DNA from: Mesorhizobium sp. 113-3-3
Lineage (GTDB): Bacteria > Pseudomonadota > Alphaproteobacteria > Rhizobiales > Rhizobiaceae
Assembly (NCBI RefSeq): GCF_016756495.1
Contig: NZ_AP023243.1
Span: forward strand, 1,116,001-1,180,000
DNA length: 64,000 nucleotides
Direction of reading: 5' to 3'
Every line of letters starts with the position of its first letter. The stretch's first letter is position 1. Under the pieces are notes generated by a model. It did not search any database, was not told the DNA's origin, and saw only the letters and a program-made list of their open reading frames with translations. A program made the translations under genes and the position numbers. Positions 17,181 to 26,381 of this stretch are shown here, in pieces.

Positions 17181-19016
17181 TTGGCCAAGGACGCGAAATC
17201 AGCCAACACGGCAGGTTATAATTTTGTCGACCACAAGTTCGACGTGGTGGTCGTCGGCGCCGGGGGGGCTGGCCTGCGCGCCACGCTCGGCATGGCCGAG
17301 CAGGGGCTGCGCACCGCCTGCATCACCAAAGTGTTCCCGACGCGCTCGCACACGGTGGCCGCGCAAGGCGGCATCGCCGCTTCGCTGTCCAATATGGGTC
17401 CCGATTCCTGGCAGTGGCACATGTACGACACCGTCAAGGGGTCGGATTGGCTGGGCGATGTCGACGCCATGGAATATCTGGTGCGCGAAGCCCCGGCCGC
17501 GGTCTACGAGCTCGAGCATTACGGCGTGCCGTTCTCGCGCACCGAAGAAGGCAAGATCTACCAGCGGCCGTTCGGCGGCCACATGATGAATTACGGCGAA
17601 GGCCCGCCGGTGCAGCGCACCTGTGCGGCTGCCGACCGCACCGGCCACGCCATCCTGCACACGCTCTACGGCCAGTCGCTGAAGAACAACGCGCAGTTCT
17701 TCATCGAGTATTTCGCGCTCGACCTGATCATGGAACCGGACGGCACCTGCACCGGCGTCGTCGCCTGGAACCTCGACGACGGCACCATCCACCGCTTCTC
17801 GGCCAAGATGGTGGTGCTGGCGACCGGCGGCTATGGCCGCGCCTATTTCTCGGCGACCTCGGCGCACACCTGCACCGGCGACGGCGGCGGCATGGCGGCC
17901 AGAGCCGGCTTCCCGCTGCAGGACATGGAATTCGTGCAGTTCCACCCGACCGGCATCTACGGCGCCGGCTGCCTGATCACCGAAGGCGCGCGCGGCGAGG
18001 GCGGCTATCTCGTCAATTCCGAGGGCGAGCGCTTCATGGAGCGCTACGCGCCGTCGGCCAAGGACCTTGCCTCGCGCGACGTCGTCTCGCGCTGCATGAC
18101 GCTGGAGATCCGCGAGGGCCGTGGCGTCGGCAAGAACAAGGACCATATTTTTCTCCACCTCGATCACCTCGATCCGGCGGTCTTGCACGAAAGGCTCCCG
18201 GGCATCTCGGAATCGGCAAAAATCTTCGCCGGCGTCGATCTCACCAAGGAGCCGATCCCGGTGCTGCCGACGGTGCACTACAATATGGGCGGCGTGCCGA
18301 CCAATTATTGGGGCGAGGTGCTGAGCCCGACGGCCGAGAATCCAGACCGGGTTTCGCCCGGGCTGATGGCGGTGGGCGAGGCCGGCTGCGCCTCGGTGCA
18401 CGGCGCCAACCGGCTGGGCTCGAACTCGCTGATCGACCTGGTGGTGTTCGGCCGCGCCGCCGCGATCCGCGCCGGGCAGGTCATCGACCGCAAATCGGCG
18501 ATCCCGTCGCCCAACGAAGCCTCCGTCGAAAAGATCATGGATCGCTTCGACGGGCTGCGCCACGCCAATGGCTCGACGCCGACGGCGGTGCTGCGCGAGA
18601 AGATGCAGAAGGCGATGCAGGATGACGCCGCCGTGTTCCGCACGCAGGAATCGCTGGAAAACGGCTGCAAGCGCATTTCGCAGATCTGGGGCGAGCTCAA
18701 GGACATCAAGGTCTTCGACCGCTCGATGATCTGGAATTCCGACCTGGTCGAGACGCTGGAGCTGGAAAACCTGATGGCCAACGCCATCACCACCGTCTAC
18801 AGCGCCGAGGCCCGCAAGGAGAGCCGCGGCGCGCACGCGCGTGAAGATTTTGCGTCGCGCGACGATGCCACCTGGCGCAAGCACACGCTGGCGCGCGTCG
18901 CCGAAGACGGCAAGGTGACGCTGAGCTACCGGCCTGTGCATACCGAGCCGCTGCTGGCCGAAAAGGACGGCGGCATCAGCCTCGCCAAGATCGCGCCCAA
19001 GGCCAGGGTGTACTGA
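17181..19016 (+). CDS. sdhA: Succinate dehydrogenase flavoprotein subunit
   Basis: A 611-residue FAD subunit of complex II oxidising succinate to fumarate. The dinucleotide fold is [14 protein letters not shown] (21-34). His57 in [11 protein letters not shown] is the covalent FAD attachment site. Catalytic regions [23 protein letters not shown] and [19 protein letters not shown] are intact. The start is TTG at 17181, 2 nt after the sdhD stop and after GGAGGC; the first in-frame ATG would delete the FAD fold, so TTG is well supported. Confidence 0.96.
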   Translation: MAKDAKSANTAGYNFVDHKFDVVVVGAGGAGLRATLGMAEQGLRTACITKVFPTRSHTVAAQGGIAASLSNMGPDSWQWHMYDTVKGSDWLGDVDAMEYLVREAPAAVYELEHYGVPFSRTEEGKIYQRPFGGHMMNYGEGPPVQRTCAAADRTGHAILHTLYGQSLKNNAQFFIEYFALDLIMEPDGTCTGVVAWNLDDGTIHRFSAKMVVLATGGYGRAYFSATSAHTCTGDGGGMAARAGFPLQDMEFVQFHPTGIYGAGCLITEGARGEGGYLVNSEGERFMERYAPSAKDLASRDVVSRCMTLEIREGRGVGKNKDHIFLHLDHLDPAVLHERLPGISESAKIFAGVDLTKEPIPVLPTVHYNMGGVPTNYWGEVLSPTAENPDRVSPGLMAVGEAGCASVHGANRLGSNSLIDLVVFGRAAAIRAGQVIDRKSAIPSPNEASVEKIMDRFDGLRHANGSTPTAVLREKMQKAMQDDAAVFRTQESLENGCKRISQIWGELKDIKVFDRSMIWNSDLVETLELENLMANAITTVYSAEARKESRGAHAREDFASRDDATWRKHTLARVAEDGKVTLSYRPVHTEPLLAEKDGGISLAKIAPKARVY

Positions 19017-19018
19017 CG

Positions 19019-19456
19019 ATGGCGCCGGCGGCCACGGGATATTCCGGCACGCCCCTTCCGGCCAAGCTCGGCCTGAAGGACGGCATGACTGCGGCCTTCA
19101 TCGCGCTGCCGCCGGAACTCGCCGACCTGACGGACGCCGTGGCATTTGCCGAAGTCGATCGGCTGGCCGAATGGTCCGACATTTCGGGCAGCCATCAGAG
19201 ATACGACGCCGTCCACGCCTTCACCCGGCAGCGTGCCGAGATCGAGGATCGCCTCGGCGATATCGAGGCGGCGATCAAGCGTAACGGCATGGTCTGGGTG
19301 TCCTGGCCGAAAAAGGCATCGAAAGTGCCGACCGATGTCACCGAAGGTGTCGTGCGTACCGAGGCGCTGAAGCGCGACCTTGTCGACGTCAAGGTCGCCG
19401 CTGTCAATGAAATCTGGTCCGGGCTGAAGCTCGTCATCCGAAAGGACCTGAGGTAA
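19019..19456 (+). CDS. DUF3052 family protein within the sdh operon
   Basis: A 145-residue soluble protein resembling DUF3052, of unknown function. Typical parts are the start [15 protein letters not shown], a central [32 protein letters not shown] and the end [21 protein letters not shown]. It begins 2 nt after sdhA and its stop overlaps the sdhB start by 1 nt, so it is translated with complex II genes. A role in complex II assembly or regulation is only a guess from position. SdhE, the known flavinylation factor, is a different, smaller family. Confidence 0.85.
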   Translation: MAPAATGYSGTPLPAKLGLKDGMTAAFIALPPELADLTDAVAFAEVDRLAEWSDISGSHQRYDAVHAFTRQRAEIEDRLGDIEAAIKRNGMVWVSWPKKASKVPTDVTEGVVRTEALKRDLVDVKVAAVNEIWSGLKLVIRKDLR

Positions 19457-20235
19457 TGGTCGAACTGACGCTCCCCAAGAATTCCAAGATCCAGCAGGGC
19501 AAGACCTGGCCGAAGCCGGAAGGCGCTACCAATCTGCGGGAATACCGCATCTACCGCTGGTCGCCGGATGATGATGAGAACCCGCGCATCGACACCTATT
19601 TCGTCGACATGGACGATTGCGGGCCGATGGTGCTCGACGCGCTGCTCTACATCAAGAACAAGATCGACCCGACGCTGGCTTTGCGCCGCTCCTGCCGCGA
19701 AGGCATTTGCGGCTCCTGCGCCATGAACATCGACGGCTCCAACACGCTGGCCTGCACCAAGGGCTGCGACGACATTTCCGGTGCGGTTAAAGTCTATCCG
19801 CTGCCGCATATGCAGGTGGTCAAGGACCTGGTGCCCGACCTCACCAATTTCTACGCCCAGCATGCCTCGATCCAGCCCTGGCTGCAGACGGTGTCGCCGA
19901 CGCCAGCCAAGGAATGGCTGCAGAGCCATGAGGACCGCGAGAAGCTCGACGGGCTCTATGAGTGCATATTGTGCGCCTGCTGCTCGACCTCGTGCCCGAG
20001 CTACTGGTGGAATGGCGACCGCTATCTCGGCCCGGCGACGCTGCTGCAGGCCTATCGCTGGCTGATCGACAGCCGCGACGAGGCCAAGGGCGAGCGGCTC
20101 GACAATCTCGAAGACCCGTTCCGGCTCTATCGCTGCCACACCATCATGAACTGCGCACAGACCTGCCCCAAGGGCCTGAACCCGGCCAAGGCGATCGCCG
20201 AGATCAAGAAGATGATGGTGGAGAGAAGGGTTTAG
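19456..20235 (+). CDS. sdhB: Succinate dehydrogenase iron-sulfur subunit
   Basis: A 259-residue subunit passing electrons from FAD to quinone. The 2Fe-2S ligands are Cys80, Cys85, Cys88 and Cys100 ([13 protein letters not shown] and LAC). The 4Fe-4S and 3Fe-4S clusters use [16 protein letters not shown] and [17 protein letters not shown] near the C-terminus. The start overlaps the DUF3052 stop by one base. It ends the operon; a palindromic repeat follows. Confidence 0.97.
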   Translation: MVELTLPKNSKIQQGKTWPKPEGATNLREYRIYRWSPDDDENPRIDTYFVDMDDCGPMVLDALLYIKNKIDPTLALRRSCREGICGSCAMNIDGSNTLACTKGCDDISGAVKVYPLPHMQVVKDLVPDLTNFYAQHASIQPWLQTVSPTPAKEWLQSHEDREKLDGLYECILCACCSTSCPSYWWNGDRYLGPATLLQAYRWLIDSRDEAKGERLDNLEDPFRLYRCHTIMNCAQTCPKGLNPAKAIAEIKKMMVERRV

Positions 20236-20275
20236 GCCTAGCGGATTTGCTGCTACCTCGGACGTAGCGATCCGT

Positions 20276-20437
20276 GGCGCCCCCCTCTGTCCTGCCGGAC
20301 ATCTCCCTCATGAGGAGGGAGATTGGCCGTTGTTGCGGCTTTCGCCAATCTCCGAGGTTGAAGGATGACGCGCTGTCGACGAAGCTGCTGATCTCCCCCC
20401 CATGTGGGGGAGATGTCCGGCAGGACAGAGGGGGCGC
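20276..20437. repeat. MITE-like palindromic element with about 30-bp terminal inverted repeats (copy B)
   Basis: The left end (20276-20307, GGCGCCCCCCTCTGTCCTGC...) and right end (20407-20438, ...GCAGGACAGAGGGGGCGCT) are nearly perfect inverse complements over about 30 bp. Inner hairpins lie at about 20304-20324 and 20393-20414, and the core GGCTTTCGCCAAT is shared with copy A at 8851-9092. It sits between sdhB and yceH, ending about 32 nt before the yceH start. Confidence 0.8.
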
Positions 20438-20469
20438 TGTCCCTCCAGCCCAGAAAGGATAGCCACCCA

Positions 20470-21099
20470 GTGAGCGAAGACCTTCCCATCCTCAATCCCG
20501 TCGAAGTCCGCGTTCTCGGCTGCCTGATCGAGAAGAAGGAGCTGACGCCCGACGTCTATCCGCTGACGCTCAACAGTGCCCTTGCCGCCGCCAACCAGAA
20601 AACGGCGCGCGACCCGGTCATGGCGCTGGAGCAGACGGAGGTGCATCGGGCGCTGAAGCTGCTGGAGCAGAAGGGGCTGGTGCGGCAGATGTTCGGCTCG
20701 CGCGTCGAGCGCTACGAACATCAGATGGCGCAGCGCTTCTCGCTGACCACACCGCAGACCGCCTTGATCGGCCTGCTCCTGCTGCGCGGACCGCAGACGG
20801 CGCATGAGCTCCTGGCGCGAGCCGAGCGCATGGCGCGGTTTTCGTCGATAGAAGACCTTCGCGCTGAACTCGACATGCTGATCGGCCGCCGGCCGCCGCT
20901 GGTCCAGGAAATCCCGCGTGGGCCGGGCCAACGCGAGGACCGCTACGTGCATCTCCTCGCCGGGCCGGTGGACGTTGCGGCGCTGTCGGCGCAGCGCAGC
21001 GCGCCGGCCATGCCTCATTCCGACCTGGAAGCGAGAGTGGAGGCACTGGAGCAGGAAGTCGCGGCATTGCGCGCCCGGCTTGACGCGCTGGGGGCGTAA
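20470..21099 (+). CDS. YceH family protein (DUF480)
   Basis: A 209-residue protein of the DUF480 family. The opening LNPVEVRVLGCLIEKKELTPDVYPLTLNSALAAANQKTARDPV is diagnostic; the fold is a tandem winged helix. A coiled-coil tail (DLEARVEALEQEVAALRARLDAL, about 180-205) could dimerise. Function is unknown; E. coli YceH gives no clear phenotype that I recall. The start is GTG at 20470, matching the family N-terminus. It sits directly after repeat copy B, so part of its promoter may lie in the repeat. Confidence 0.88.
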   Translation: MSEDLPILNPVEVRVLGCLIEKKELTPDVYPLTLNSALAAANQKTARDPVMALEQTEVHRALKLLEQKGLVRQMFGSRVERYEHQMAQRFSLTTPQTALIGLLLLRGPQTAHELLARAERMARFSSIEDLRAELDMLIGRRPPLVQEIPRGPGQREDRYVHLLAGPVDVAALSAQRSAPAMPHSDLEARVEALEQEVAALRARLDALGA

Positions 21100-21140
21100 A
21101 TGCGGTCTAGGCAATCCGGTTTCAATTATTGCCGAAGTTC

Positions 21141-21321
21141 GCGCCGCCCCTCATTGCCCTGCCGGGCATTTCTCCCCGTATAGTGACGGGGAGAAAGGAT
21201 ATGGCCGCGCCGCCGGCGCTTTCTTTGCAACGCTGGTGATTGGCGAAGCTGGCGACGACAGCGTCCCTCTCCCCGTCACTATACGGAGAGAGGATGCCGG
21301 CAGGCAGGTGAGGGGCAGCGC
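21141..21321. repeat. Palindromic intergenic mosaic element (copy C, divergent)
   Basis: The outer arms GCGCCGCCCCTC... (from 21141) and ...GAGGGGCAGCGC (to 21321) are inverted. Nested hairpins are CTCCCCGTATAGTGACGGGGAG (about 21172-21193) and its inverse CTCCCCGTCACTATACGGAG (about 21269-21288). The CTGCCGG-CAT/CTCCCC arrangement matches copies A and B but the core differs. It lies between the convergent yceH and OsmC genes and may serve as a bidirectional terminator. Confidence 0.7.
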
Positions 21322-21363
21322 CGGCTTTTGAAATGAATAACGCTCGCAGACGGTAGTATCTTC

Positions 21364-21789
21364 TCACCCCAATTTCGCGTCGAGCGACACCTTGATGGCG
21401 CCGAGCGCCTTGGAGACCGGGCATTCGGCCTTGGCCTTCTCGGCCAATTCCTTGAATTTCGCCGCATCGATGCCGGGCACCTTGCCGACCAGCGTGATCG
21501 CGCTGCCGGTGATGCCGGTGCCTGGAACCAGCGTCACCACGGCCTTGGCGTCGAGCTCGGCGGCGGGCGTGCCGTTCTCGGCCAGGAAGTGCGAAAGCTG
21601 CATGGCGTAGCAGCCGGCGTGCGCGGCCGCGATCAGCTCTTCGGGATTGGTGCCGGATTTTCCGCTTTCGTCCTCGAAGCGCGCCTTGAAGGAATATGGC
21701 GTGCCCTTGAGCGTCCCGCTCTGGCTGTCGAGCGTGCCCTTGCCTTCTTTCAGATTGCCTTTCCAGACGGCGGTTGCGGTGCGGTCCAT
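21364..21789 (-). CDS. OsmC-family peroxiredoxin
   Basis: A 141-residue OsmC-like thiol peroxidase. Cys60 (AHAGCYAMQLSHFL) and Cys123 (AECPVSKALG) form the redox pair; NPEELIAAAHAGC is the family signature. It is more OsmC-like than the Ohr at 6876, with the N-terminal TAVWKGNLKEGKGTL strand. The ATG at 21789 is preceded by AAGGAGGACTTC, a near-ideal site; a longer frame to 21861 is not needed. It stands alone on the minus strand. Confidence 0.92.
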   Translation of the reverse strand: MDRTATAVWKGNLKEGKGTLDSQSGTLKGTPYSFKARFEDESGKSGTNPEELIAAAHAGCYAMQLSHFLAENGTPAAELDAKAVVTLVPGTGITGSAITLVGKVPGIDAAKFKELAEKAKAECPVSKALGAIKVSLDAKLG

Positions 21790-22029
21790 GAAGTCCTCCT
21801 TGGTTGTCGCTAACTTGGGGTTGTCGTGAACTTGGCCGGGCGAGCCCCGGCGTCGGGTCAACTATAGCGCGGGCGGGCGCGAAGACCACTGCGCTGTTTG
21901 GACCACGGCACGACGACGGCTCATTGCCTCCGGAAAAAATTCTGGGCCGCCTGTAAAAAATATTCGCGCAAGAATGTCGACTTCCATCCGGCCCGACCGT
22001 CCTGCGGGCGGCCATGGGATTGTGGCCTG

Positions 22030-22269
22030 ATGGAGGTTCACTTGGACAATCTGTTTTTCGCACTGTGGAAGACACCGGGCCGCAAGTCCGGGCGACAGGA
22101 AGATTTCTGGCTGGACCCGCCGGCCCCTGTCTTCGGCAAGCTGCTGGCGGCGGTCGCCATCATCGGGGTCGCGGCGTGCCTTCTCGACCATGCGGCGGCG
22201 GTCGAAGGCAAGGCTGACACGCTCGTCGTCGCATCCTATGGTTCGTATCAGCAGGAGAGCTCGCGATGA
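22030..22269 (+). CDS. Possible small membrane protein upstream of the YCII gene
   Basis: A 79-residue frame with one transmembrane helix (about residues 36-56, FGKLLAAVAIIGVAACLLDHAA) between charged ends. Its stop overlaps the start of the next gene by 4 nt (ATGA), which favours real, coupled translation. No family is recognised and the ribosome-binding site is not obvious. Confidence 0.45.
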   Translation: MEVHLDNLFFALWKTPGRKSGRQEDFWLDPPAPVFGKLLAAVAIIGVAACLLDHAAAVEGKADTLVVASYGSYQQESSR

Positions 22270-22622
22270 AATATGTCTGCCTGGTCTATGGCGAGGAAAA
22301 AGACCTCTACGCGTTGACCGCGGAGCGCGGGGCCAAGCTCGACGCGGATTCACTGGCCTATGACAGATCCCTGGACCAGGAGGGCAAGCTGATCATCGCG
22401 CAGGCGCTGCAATCGGTGAGGACGTCGAAGTCGGTGCGACGGCGCGAGGGCAAGCGCCTCGTCACGGACGGCCCGTTCGCCGAAACCAAGGAGCAGCTGC
22501 TCGGCTTCGTCATGGTCGAGGCCGACAGCCTCGACGAAGCGCTGGACATCGCCGCCGGCATTCCGCTGGCCGAACTCGGTACGATCGAGGTCCGGGCGAT
22601 CTACGACATACCGGGCTCATAG
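22266..22622 (+). CDS. YCII-related (DGPF domain) protein
   Basis: A 118-residue protein of the YCII-like DGPF group. It opens MKYVCLVYGEE and carries VTDGPFAETKEQLLGF at about 67-82, the motif that names the family; the C-terminus ends IEVRAIYDIPGS. In many bacteria such genes accompany ECF sigma factors, but none is adjacent here. Biochemical role unknown. A hairpin follows at 22641. Confidence 0.87.
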   Translation: MKYVCLVYGEEKDLYALTAERGAKLDADSLAYDRSLDQEGKLIIAQALQSVRTSKSVRRREGKRLVTDGPFAETKEQLLGFVMVEADSLDEALDIAAGIPLAELGTIEVRAIYDIPGS

Positions 22623-22640
22623 GCAGCACCTGGCTTGGCG

Positions 22641-22665
22641 GCCGGGCCTGCAGCCCGGCTTGTTT
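22641..22665 (+). terminator. Probable terminator of the YCII gene
   Basis: GCCGGGC (22641-22647) pairs with GCCCGGC (22653-22659) around a 5-nt loop, followed by TTGTTT. The T-run is weak. Confidence 0.55.
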
Positions 22666-22780
22666 GATCGCCCAAGCTTCACCAGCCGCAATTGAATTTT
22701 CTTCGCCGGTGGCAACCCGTGCGTGTTGAAGCAACGCGGCAGTTCTCTTATCGTCGCACGCATTCCTGGGGGATTTCGAC

Positions 22781-23308
22781 ATGCCTTTCCTGATTGCTGT
22801 CCTTGGCGTGCTCGGGGCGGCGGCGTTCTGGTGGTACCGGATGAAGGCGATGAACGACGCCGCGCGCGAGGTCGCCGATGTCGTCGGGCGCGTGCAAGGC
22901 AATATCAGGCGCAAGAAGCTGCGCAAGCAGGCGGCCCTGTCGCCACTGACGGCCATCGACGATCCGGTGGTGGCCGCCGCGACGCTGATCACGGCGATCG
23001 TCTCGGAGAACGGGCCTATCCTGCCGCAGCGCGAGGCGGTCATCCGCGCCGTCATTTCCGAGATCGCCGACAAGAAGAAGACCGATGAGGCGGTGATCTA
23101 CGCCAAATGGGCGGCTGCACAGATCGACGACACCACCATCGTCATCGACAAGCTGGCGCCGTTTCTGCGTGAACGTCTCGACGTCACCGAGCGCAACGAT
23201 CTGCTGCAGATGGTCAACCGTGCGGCCCAGGGCGGCGAGAAGCGTCTGGAGATCGCCGATCAGCGCATTCTGCGGCTGCGGCAGAAGCTGGGTTTCGAGG
23301 TCAATTGA
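22781..23308 (+). CDS. Membrane-anchored TerB-like hypothetical protein
   Basis: A 175-residue protein with an N-terminal helix (residues 2-19, FLIAVLGVLGAAAFWWY) and a basic patch (RRKKLRKQ, about 44-51). An all-helical domain follows (about 55-170) with the look of a TerB-like fold: DDPVVAAATLITAIVSENG and the late VNRAAQGGEKRLEIADQRIL. The similarity is by pattern only. Single gene; a long palindrome follows its stop. Confidence 0.7.
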   Translation: MPFLIAVLGVLGAAAFWWYRMKAMNDAAREVADVVGRVQGNIRRKKLRKQAALSPLTAIDDPVVAAATLITAIVSENGPILPQREAVIRAVISEIADKKKTDEAVIYAKWAAAQIDDTTIVIDKLAPFLRERLDVTERNDLLQMVNRAAQGGEKRLEIADQRILRLRQKLGFEVN

Positions 23309-23449
23309 GGGTGTGCTGATATTCAGGTGAGGCCGGCCTGCAAACGACGGCTTCCTGCGCTTCCGGTGCTCACGTACTTAAGTACGCTCCGCTCCGGTTC
23401 TCGTAAGCCATCGTTTTCGACTCGGCCTGACCTGAATCTCAACACACCC
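23309..23449. repeat. 141-bp imperfect palindrome
   Basis: The sequence from GGGTGTGCTGATATTCAGGT (from 23309) reads in inverse complement from 23449 leftwards (GGGTGTGTTGAGATTCAGGT), continuing inward to the perfect centre GTACTTAAGTAC at 23374-23385. It lies between convergent genes and could act as terminator for both. The outer arm block GATATTCAGGTGAGGCCG also occurs at 32537-32554. Confidence 0.75.
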
Positions 23450-23468
23450 TGGCGTGTGCGTGAGACAG

Positions 23469-24728
23469 TCAGATCGCCTCGCCCTTCAGCAGCCTCGGCG
23501 TGGCGGCTGACAGCCCCGATGCCTGGCGGATGAAGAACGCCTTCAGGCGCGGCATGCGCTCGACGAGGCCGAGGCCGATATCGCGGACGGTGCGCAGCGG
23601 GGTGATGTCGTTGGAAAACAGCCGGTTCAGCACATCCGTCGTGACACCCATCTGCACCGTGTCGAAGCGGCGCCATTGCTGGTAGCGTTCGAGCACGTCG
23701 AGCGCGCCGATGTCCTGGCCGAGCCGGTCGGCCTCGACGATCACTTCGGCAAGGGCTGCTACATCCTTGAAGCCGAGATTGAGGCCCTGGCCGGCGATCG
23801 GATGGATGCCGTGGGCGGCGTCGCCGGCAAGGGCGACGCGCGGGCCGACGAAGGCGCGAGCGATAGTCAGGCCAAGCGGCCAGGCGCGCGGCTTGTCGGC
23901 AACGCGGATCTCGCCGAGCTTCAGCCCGAAGCGCTGTTCCAGTTCATGCTCGAAGACGAGATCGTCGCCTTCGACGAGCGTTTTGGCATCTTCCGTGCGT
24001 TCGACCCAGACGATCGACGAGCGGTTGGTGCCGTCTTCATCGGGCTTCAGCGGCAATGTGGCAAAGGGGCCGGCCGGCAAGAAGTGTTCTTCGGCGCGGC
24101 CATTGTGCGGGCGTTCATGCGCCACGGTGCAGACGATGCCGGACTGGCCATAGTCCCATTTCACCGTCTTGATGCCGGCCATGTCGCGCAGCTTCGAATT
24201 GACGCCGTCGGCGGCGACCAGCAGCCGGGCGGTCAGCGCGGCGCCGTCGGCCAGATGCACCGTGATGCCGGCGCCATTGGTCTGGAAAGCCTGCACCGCG
24301 ACGCCTTCGATGATGTCGATGCCGAGCTTTTCGGCCCTGGCGCGCAAGGCGCCGTTCAGCGACTTGTTGGCGACCATATGGGCGAAGGGCTCGCCCGGCG
24401 CCACTTCGCCGCCGAAGGTCAGGAAGACCGGGCGCACCGGATCGGCGCTGCGCGAATCGGTGATGATCATCTCGGTGATCGCCTGCGCCTGTGGCGCGAT
24501 CTCGGCCCAGACGCCGAGCTGGTCGAGCATGCGGCAGGCGGCCGCCGCTATGGCCGAGGCGCGGCCGTCGCGTTGCCAGGCGCCGGCGGGCGCGGCATCG
24601 ACCAGCGCCACGGCCAGATGCGGCCGCGCCTGCTTCAGCGAGACGGCGGTGGCCAGTCCGACATAGCCGGCGCCGGCGACGAGAACATCGAGCCCGGATC
24701 TGGTCTTGGCGTCCGCCTTGCGTTCCAT
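23469..24728 (-). CDS. UbiH/UbiF-family FAD-dependent ubiquinone hydroxylase
   Basis: A 419-residue flavoprotein monooxygenase of the UbiH/COQ6 family that hydroxylates the ubiquinone ring. The FAD fold is LVAGAGYVGLATAVSLK (about 16-32) and the second FAD motif is GDAAHGIHPIAGQGLNLGFKD, matching the family signature exactly. The ATG at 24728 follows GGAGCC; a start at 24800 would add a charged leader. Which ring position it hydroxylates (C5, C6 or more than one, as in alphaproteobacterial UbiL/UbiM-type enzymes) cannot be told. It diverges from tesB. Confidence 0.88.
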   Translation of the reverse strand: MERKADAKTRSGLDVLVAGAGYVGLATAVSLKQARPHLAVALVDAAPAGAWQRDGRASAIAAAACRMLDQLGVWAEIAPQAQAITEMIITDSRSADPVRPVFLTFGGEVAPGEPFAHMVANKSLNGALRARAEKLGIDIIEGVAVQAFQTNGAGITVHLADGAALTARLLVAADGVNSKLRDMAGIKTVKWDYGQSGIVCTVAHERPHNGRAEEHFLPAGPFATLPLKPDEDGTNRSSIVWVERTEDAKTLVEGDDLVFEHELEQRFGLKLGEIRVADKPRAWPLGLTIARAFVGPRVALAGDAAHGIHPIAGQGLNLGFKDVAALAEVIVEADRLGQDIGALDVLERYQQWRRFDTVQMGVTTDVLNRLFSNDITPLRTVRDIGLGLVERMPRLKAFFIRQASGLSAATPRLLKGEAI

Positions 24729-24827
24729 GGTCTTGGCTCCTTGCGCGCCGGCCCGGCCTCGCGCCCTTGACGGCTCGTTCTTCCTGTCGGAAACCGCCAT
24801 AGCAATTTTGCGGCGAGGTCACAAAAC

Positions 24828-25688
24828 ATGACGGCGGCGATGGACGAGCTTCTGAGCATTCTCGACCTCGAGAGGCTGGAACACAATCTGTATCGTGGTC
24901 GCAGCCCCCAGGTGGAGTGGCAGCGCGTGTTCGGCGGCCAGACCATCGCCCAGGCGCTGGTGGCGGCGCAGCGGACGGTGGAGCCGGACCGCTTCGTGCA
25001 TTCGCTGCACGGCTATTTCATGCGGCCGGGCGACATCAGGGTGCCGATCGTCTACGAGGTCGACCGCATCCGCGACGGCGGCTCCTTCACCACCCGCCGC
25101 GTGCTGGCGATCCAGCACGGACAGGCGATCTTTTCGCTGGAAGCCTCGTTCCAGGTCGACGAGAAGGGGCTGGAGCACCAGTTCGCGCTGCCGGACGACG
25201 TGACGCCGCCGGAAGGGCTGCAGACGCAGCGCCAGCTGCTCGAAAGGGCCGAACGTGTGCCGGAGGCGGTGCGCCGCTTCTGGGCGCGCGAGCGGCCGCT
25301 GGAACTCAGGCCGGTCAATCTCCAGCACTATGAAAGCCGCGACAAGCTGCCGCCCCGGCAGAATGTCTGGATCCGCCTTGCCGGCCCGGTTCCCGACGAC
25401 CGTGCGCTGCAGTCGGTGCTGCTCGCCTATCTCTCCGACATGACGCTGCTGGACACCTCGACCTTCGCGCATGGGCGCGGCCTGTTCGATCCCGACATCC
25501 AGGCGGCGAGCCTCGACCATTCGATGTGGTTCCACCGGCCGCATTCGCTCGACGGCTGGCTGCTCTATGCGCAGGACAGCCCGTCGAGTTCGGGATCACG
25601 CGGCTTCAGCCGCGGCACGCTCTATGCGCGCGACGGCACGCTGATCGCCTCGATGGCCCAGGAAGGGTTGATCCGGCTCAAGCGTTGA
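24828..25688 (+). CDS. tesB: Acyl-CoA thioesterase II
   Basis: A 286-residue double hot-dog thioesterase hydrolysing medium/long-chain acyl-CoA. The N-terminal half has LYRGRSPQVEWQRVFGGQTIAQAL and HSLHGYFMRPGD. The C-terminal half has SDMTLLDTS, then the catalytic Asp in QAASLDHSMWFHRP and the closing SRGTLYARDGTLIASMAQEGLIR. Length matches E. coli TesB. The start is ATG at 24828, with a second ATG four codons later. Confidence 0.94.
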   Translation: MTAAMDELLSILDLERLEHNLYRGRSPQVEWQRVFGGQTIAQALVAAQRTVEPDRFVHSLHGYFMRPGDIRVPIVYEVDRIRDGGSFTTRRVLAIQHGQAIFSLEASFQVDEKGLEHQFALPDDVTPPEGLQTQRQLLERAERVPEAVRRFWARERPLELRPVNLQHYESRDKLPPRQNVWIRLAGPVPDDRALQSVLLAYLSDMTLLDTSTFAHGRGLFDPDIQAASLDHSMWFHRPHSLDGWLLYAQDSPSSSGSRGFSRGTLYARDGTLIASMAQEGLIRLKR

Positions 25689-25704
25689 GCATTGCTGAGT
25701 CTTG

Positions 25705-25781
25705 TTTGAGCAGGATCACTGGGCAAACGAAAACCGTTTGTCCGGGAAAACCGGGCACGGCTTTTCGGGATCATGCTCAAA
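25705..25781. repeat. Rhizobial-type intergenic palindrome (CATGATC family)
   Basis: TTTGAGCAGGATC (left end) and GATCATGCTCAAA (right end) are near-inverse, with an inner CGAAAACCG / CGGCTTTTCG pair and a CCGGGAAAACCGGG centre. It is the same family as 429-475 and could terminate tesB. Confidence 0.6.
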
Positions 25782-25913
25782 GCCGGCAAATTAGGCAAAA
25801 TCAAAAAATTGCATAATTTTTGAGCACATGCCGTGCCGCAGGCATTGGCACCTGCTGCCTCCAATCGCCTCATTCCCTTTGTTTACAACAGGTTAACACG
25901 CTGCTTCGGCACT

Positions 25914-25929
25914 TGGCACGGAGCTTGAA
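25914..25929 (+). promoter_or_regulatory. Possible sigma-54 promoter of glnK-amtB
   Basis: TGGCACGGAGCTTGAA matches the -24 element TGGCACG exactly, with TTG at the -12 region at the correct distance, but the expected C after TTG is an A. It lies about 85 nt before glnK, a gene usually driven by NtrC and sigma-54. No clear NtrC site was found. Confidence 0.4.
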
Positions 25930-26005
25930 TCCTTGTGGGCACTCTCCGGCTCTTTGGGATCGGTGAAGGTGTGCAAACGCGGGGGACCGCAACAGCAAAG
26001 GGTGA

Positions 26006-26350
<345 letters not shown>

Positions 26351-26381
26351 GCGGCGAACACGTATTCCAATGGAGAGTTCA

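Noticed and set aside
17199..18941. 580-codon open frame on the minus strand opposite sdhA
   Set aside because: It is an Arg/His/Ala-rich frame produced by G+C-rich codon bias opposite a strongly conserved gene. It has no recognisable domain or ribosome site.
23676..24770. 364-codon plus-strand frame opposite the ubiH-type gene
   Set aside because: The minus strand encodes a complete FAD hydroxylase with both FAD motifs. The plus frame has no motif.
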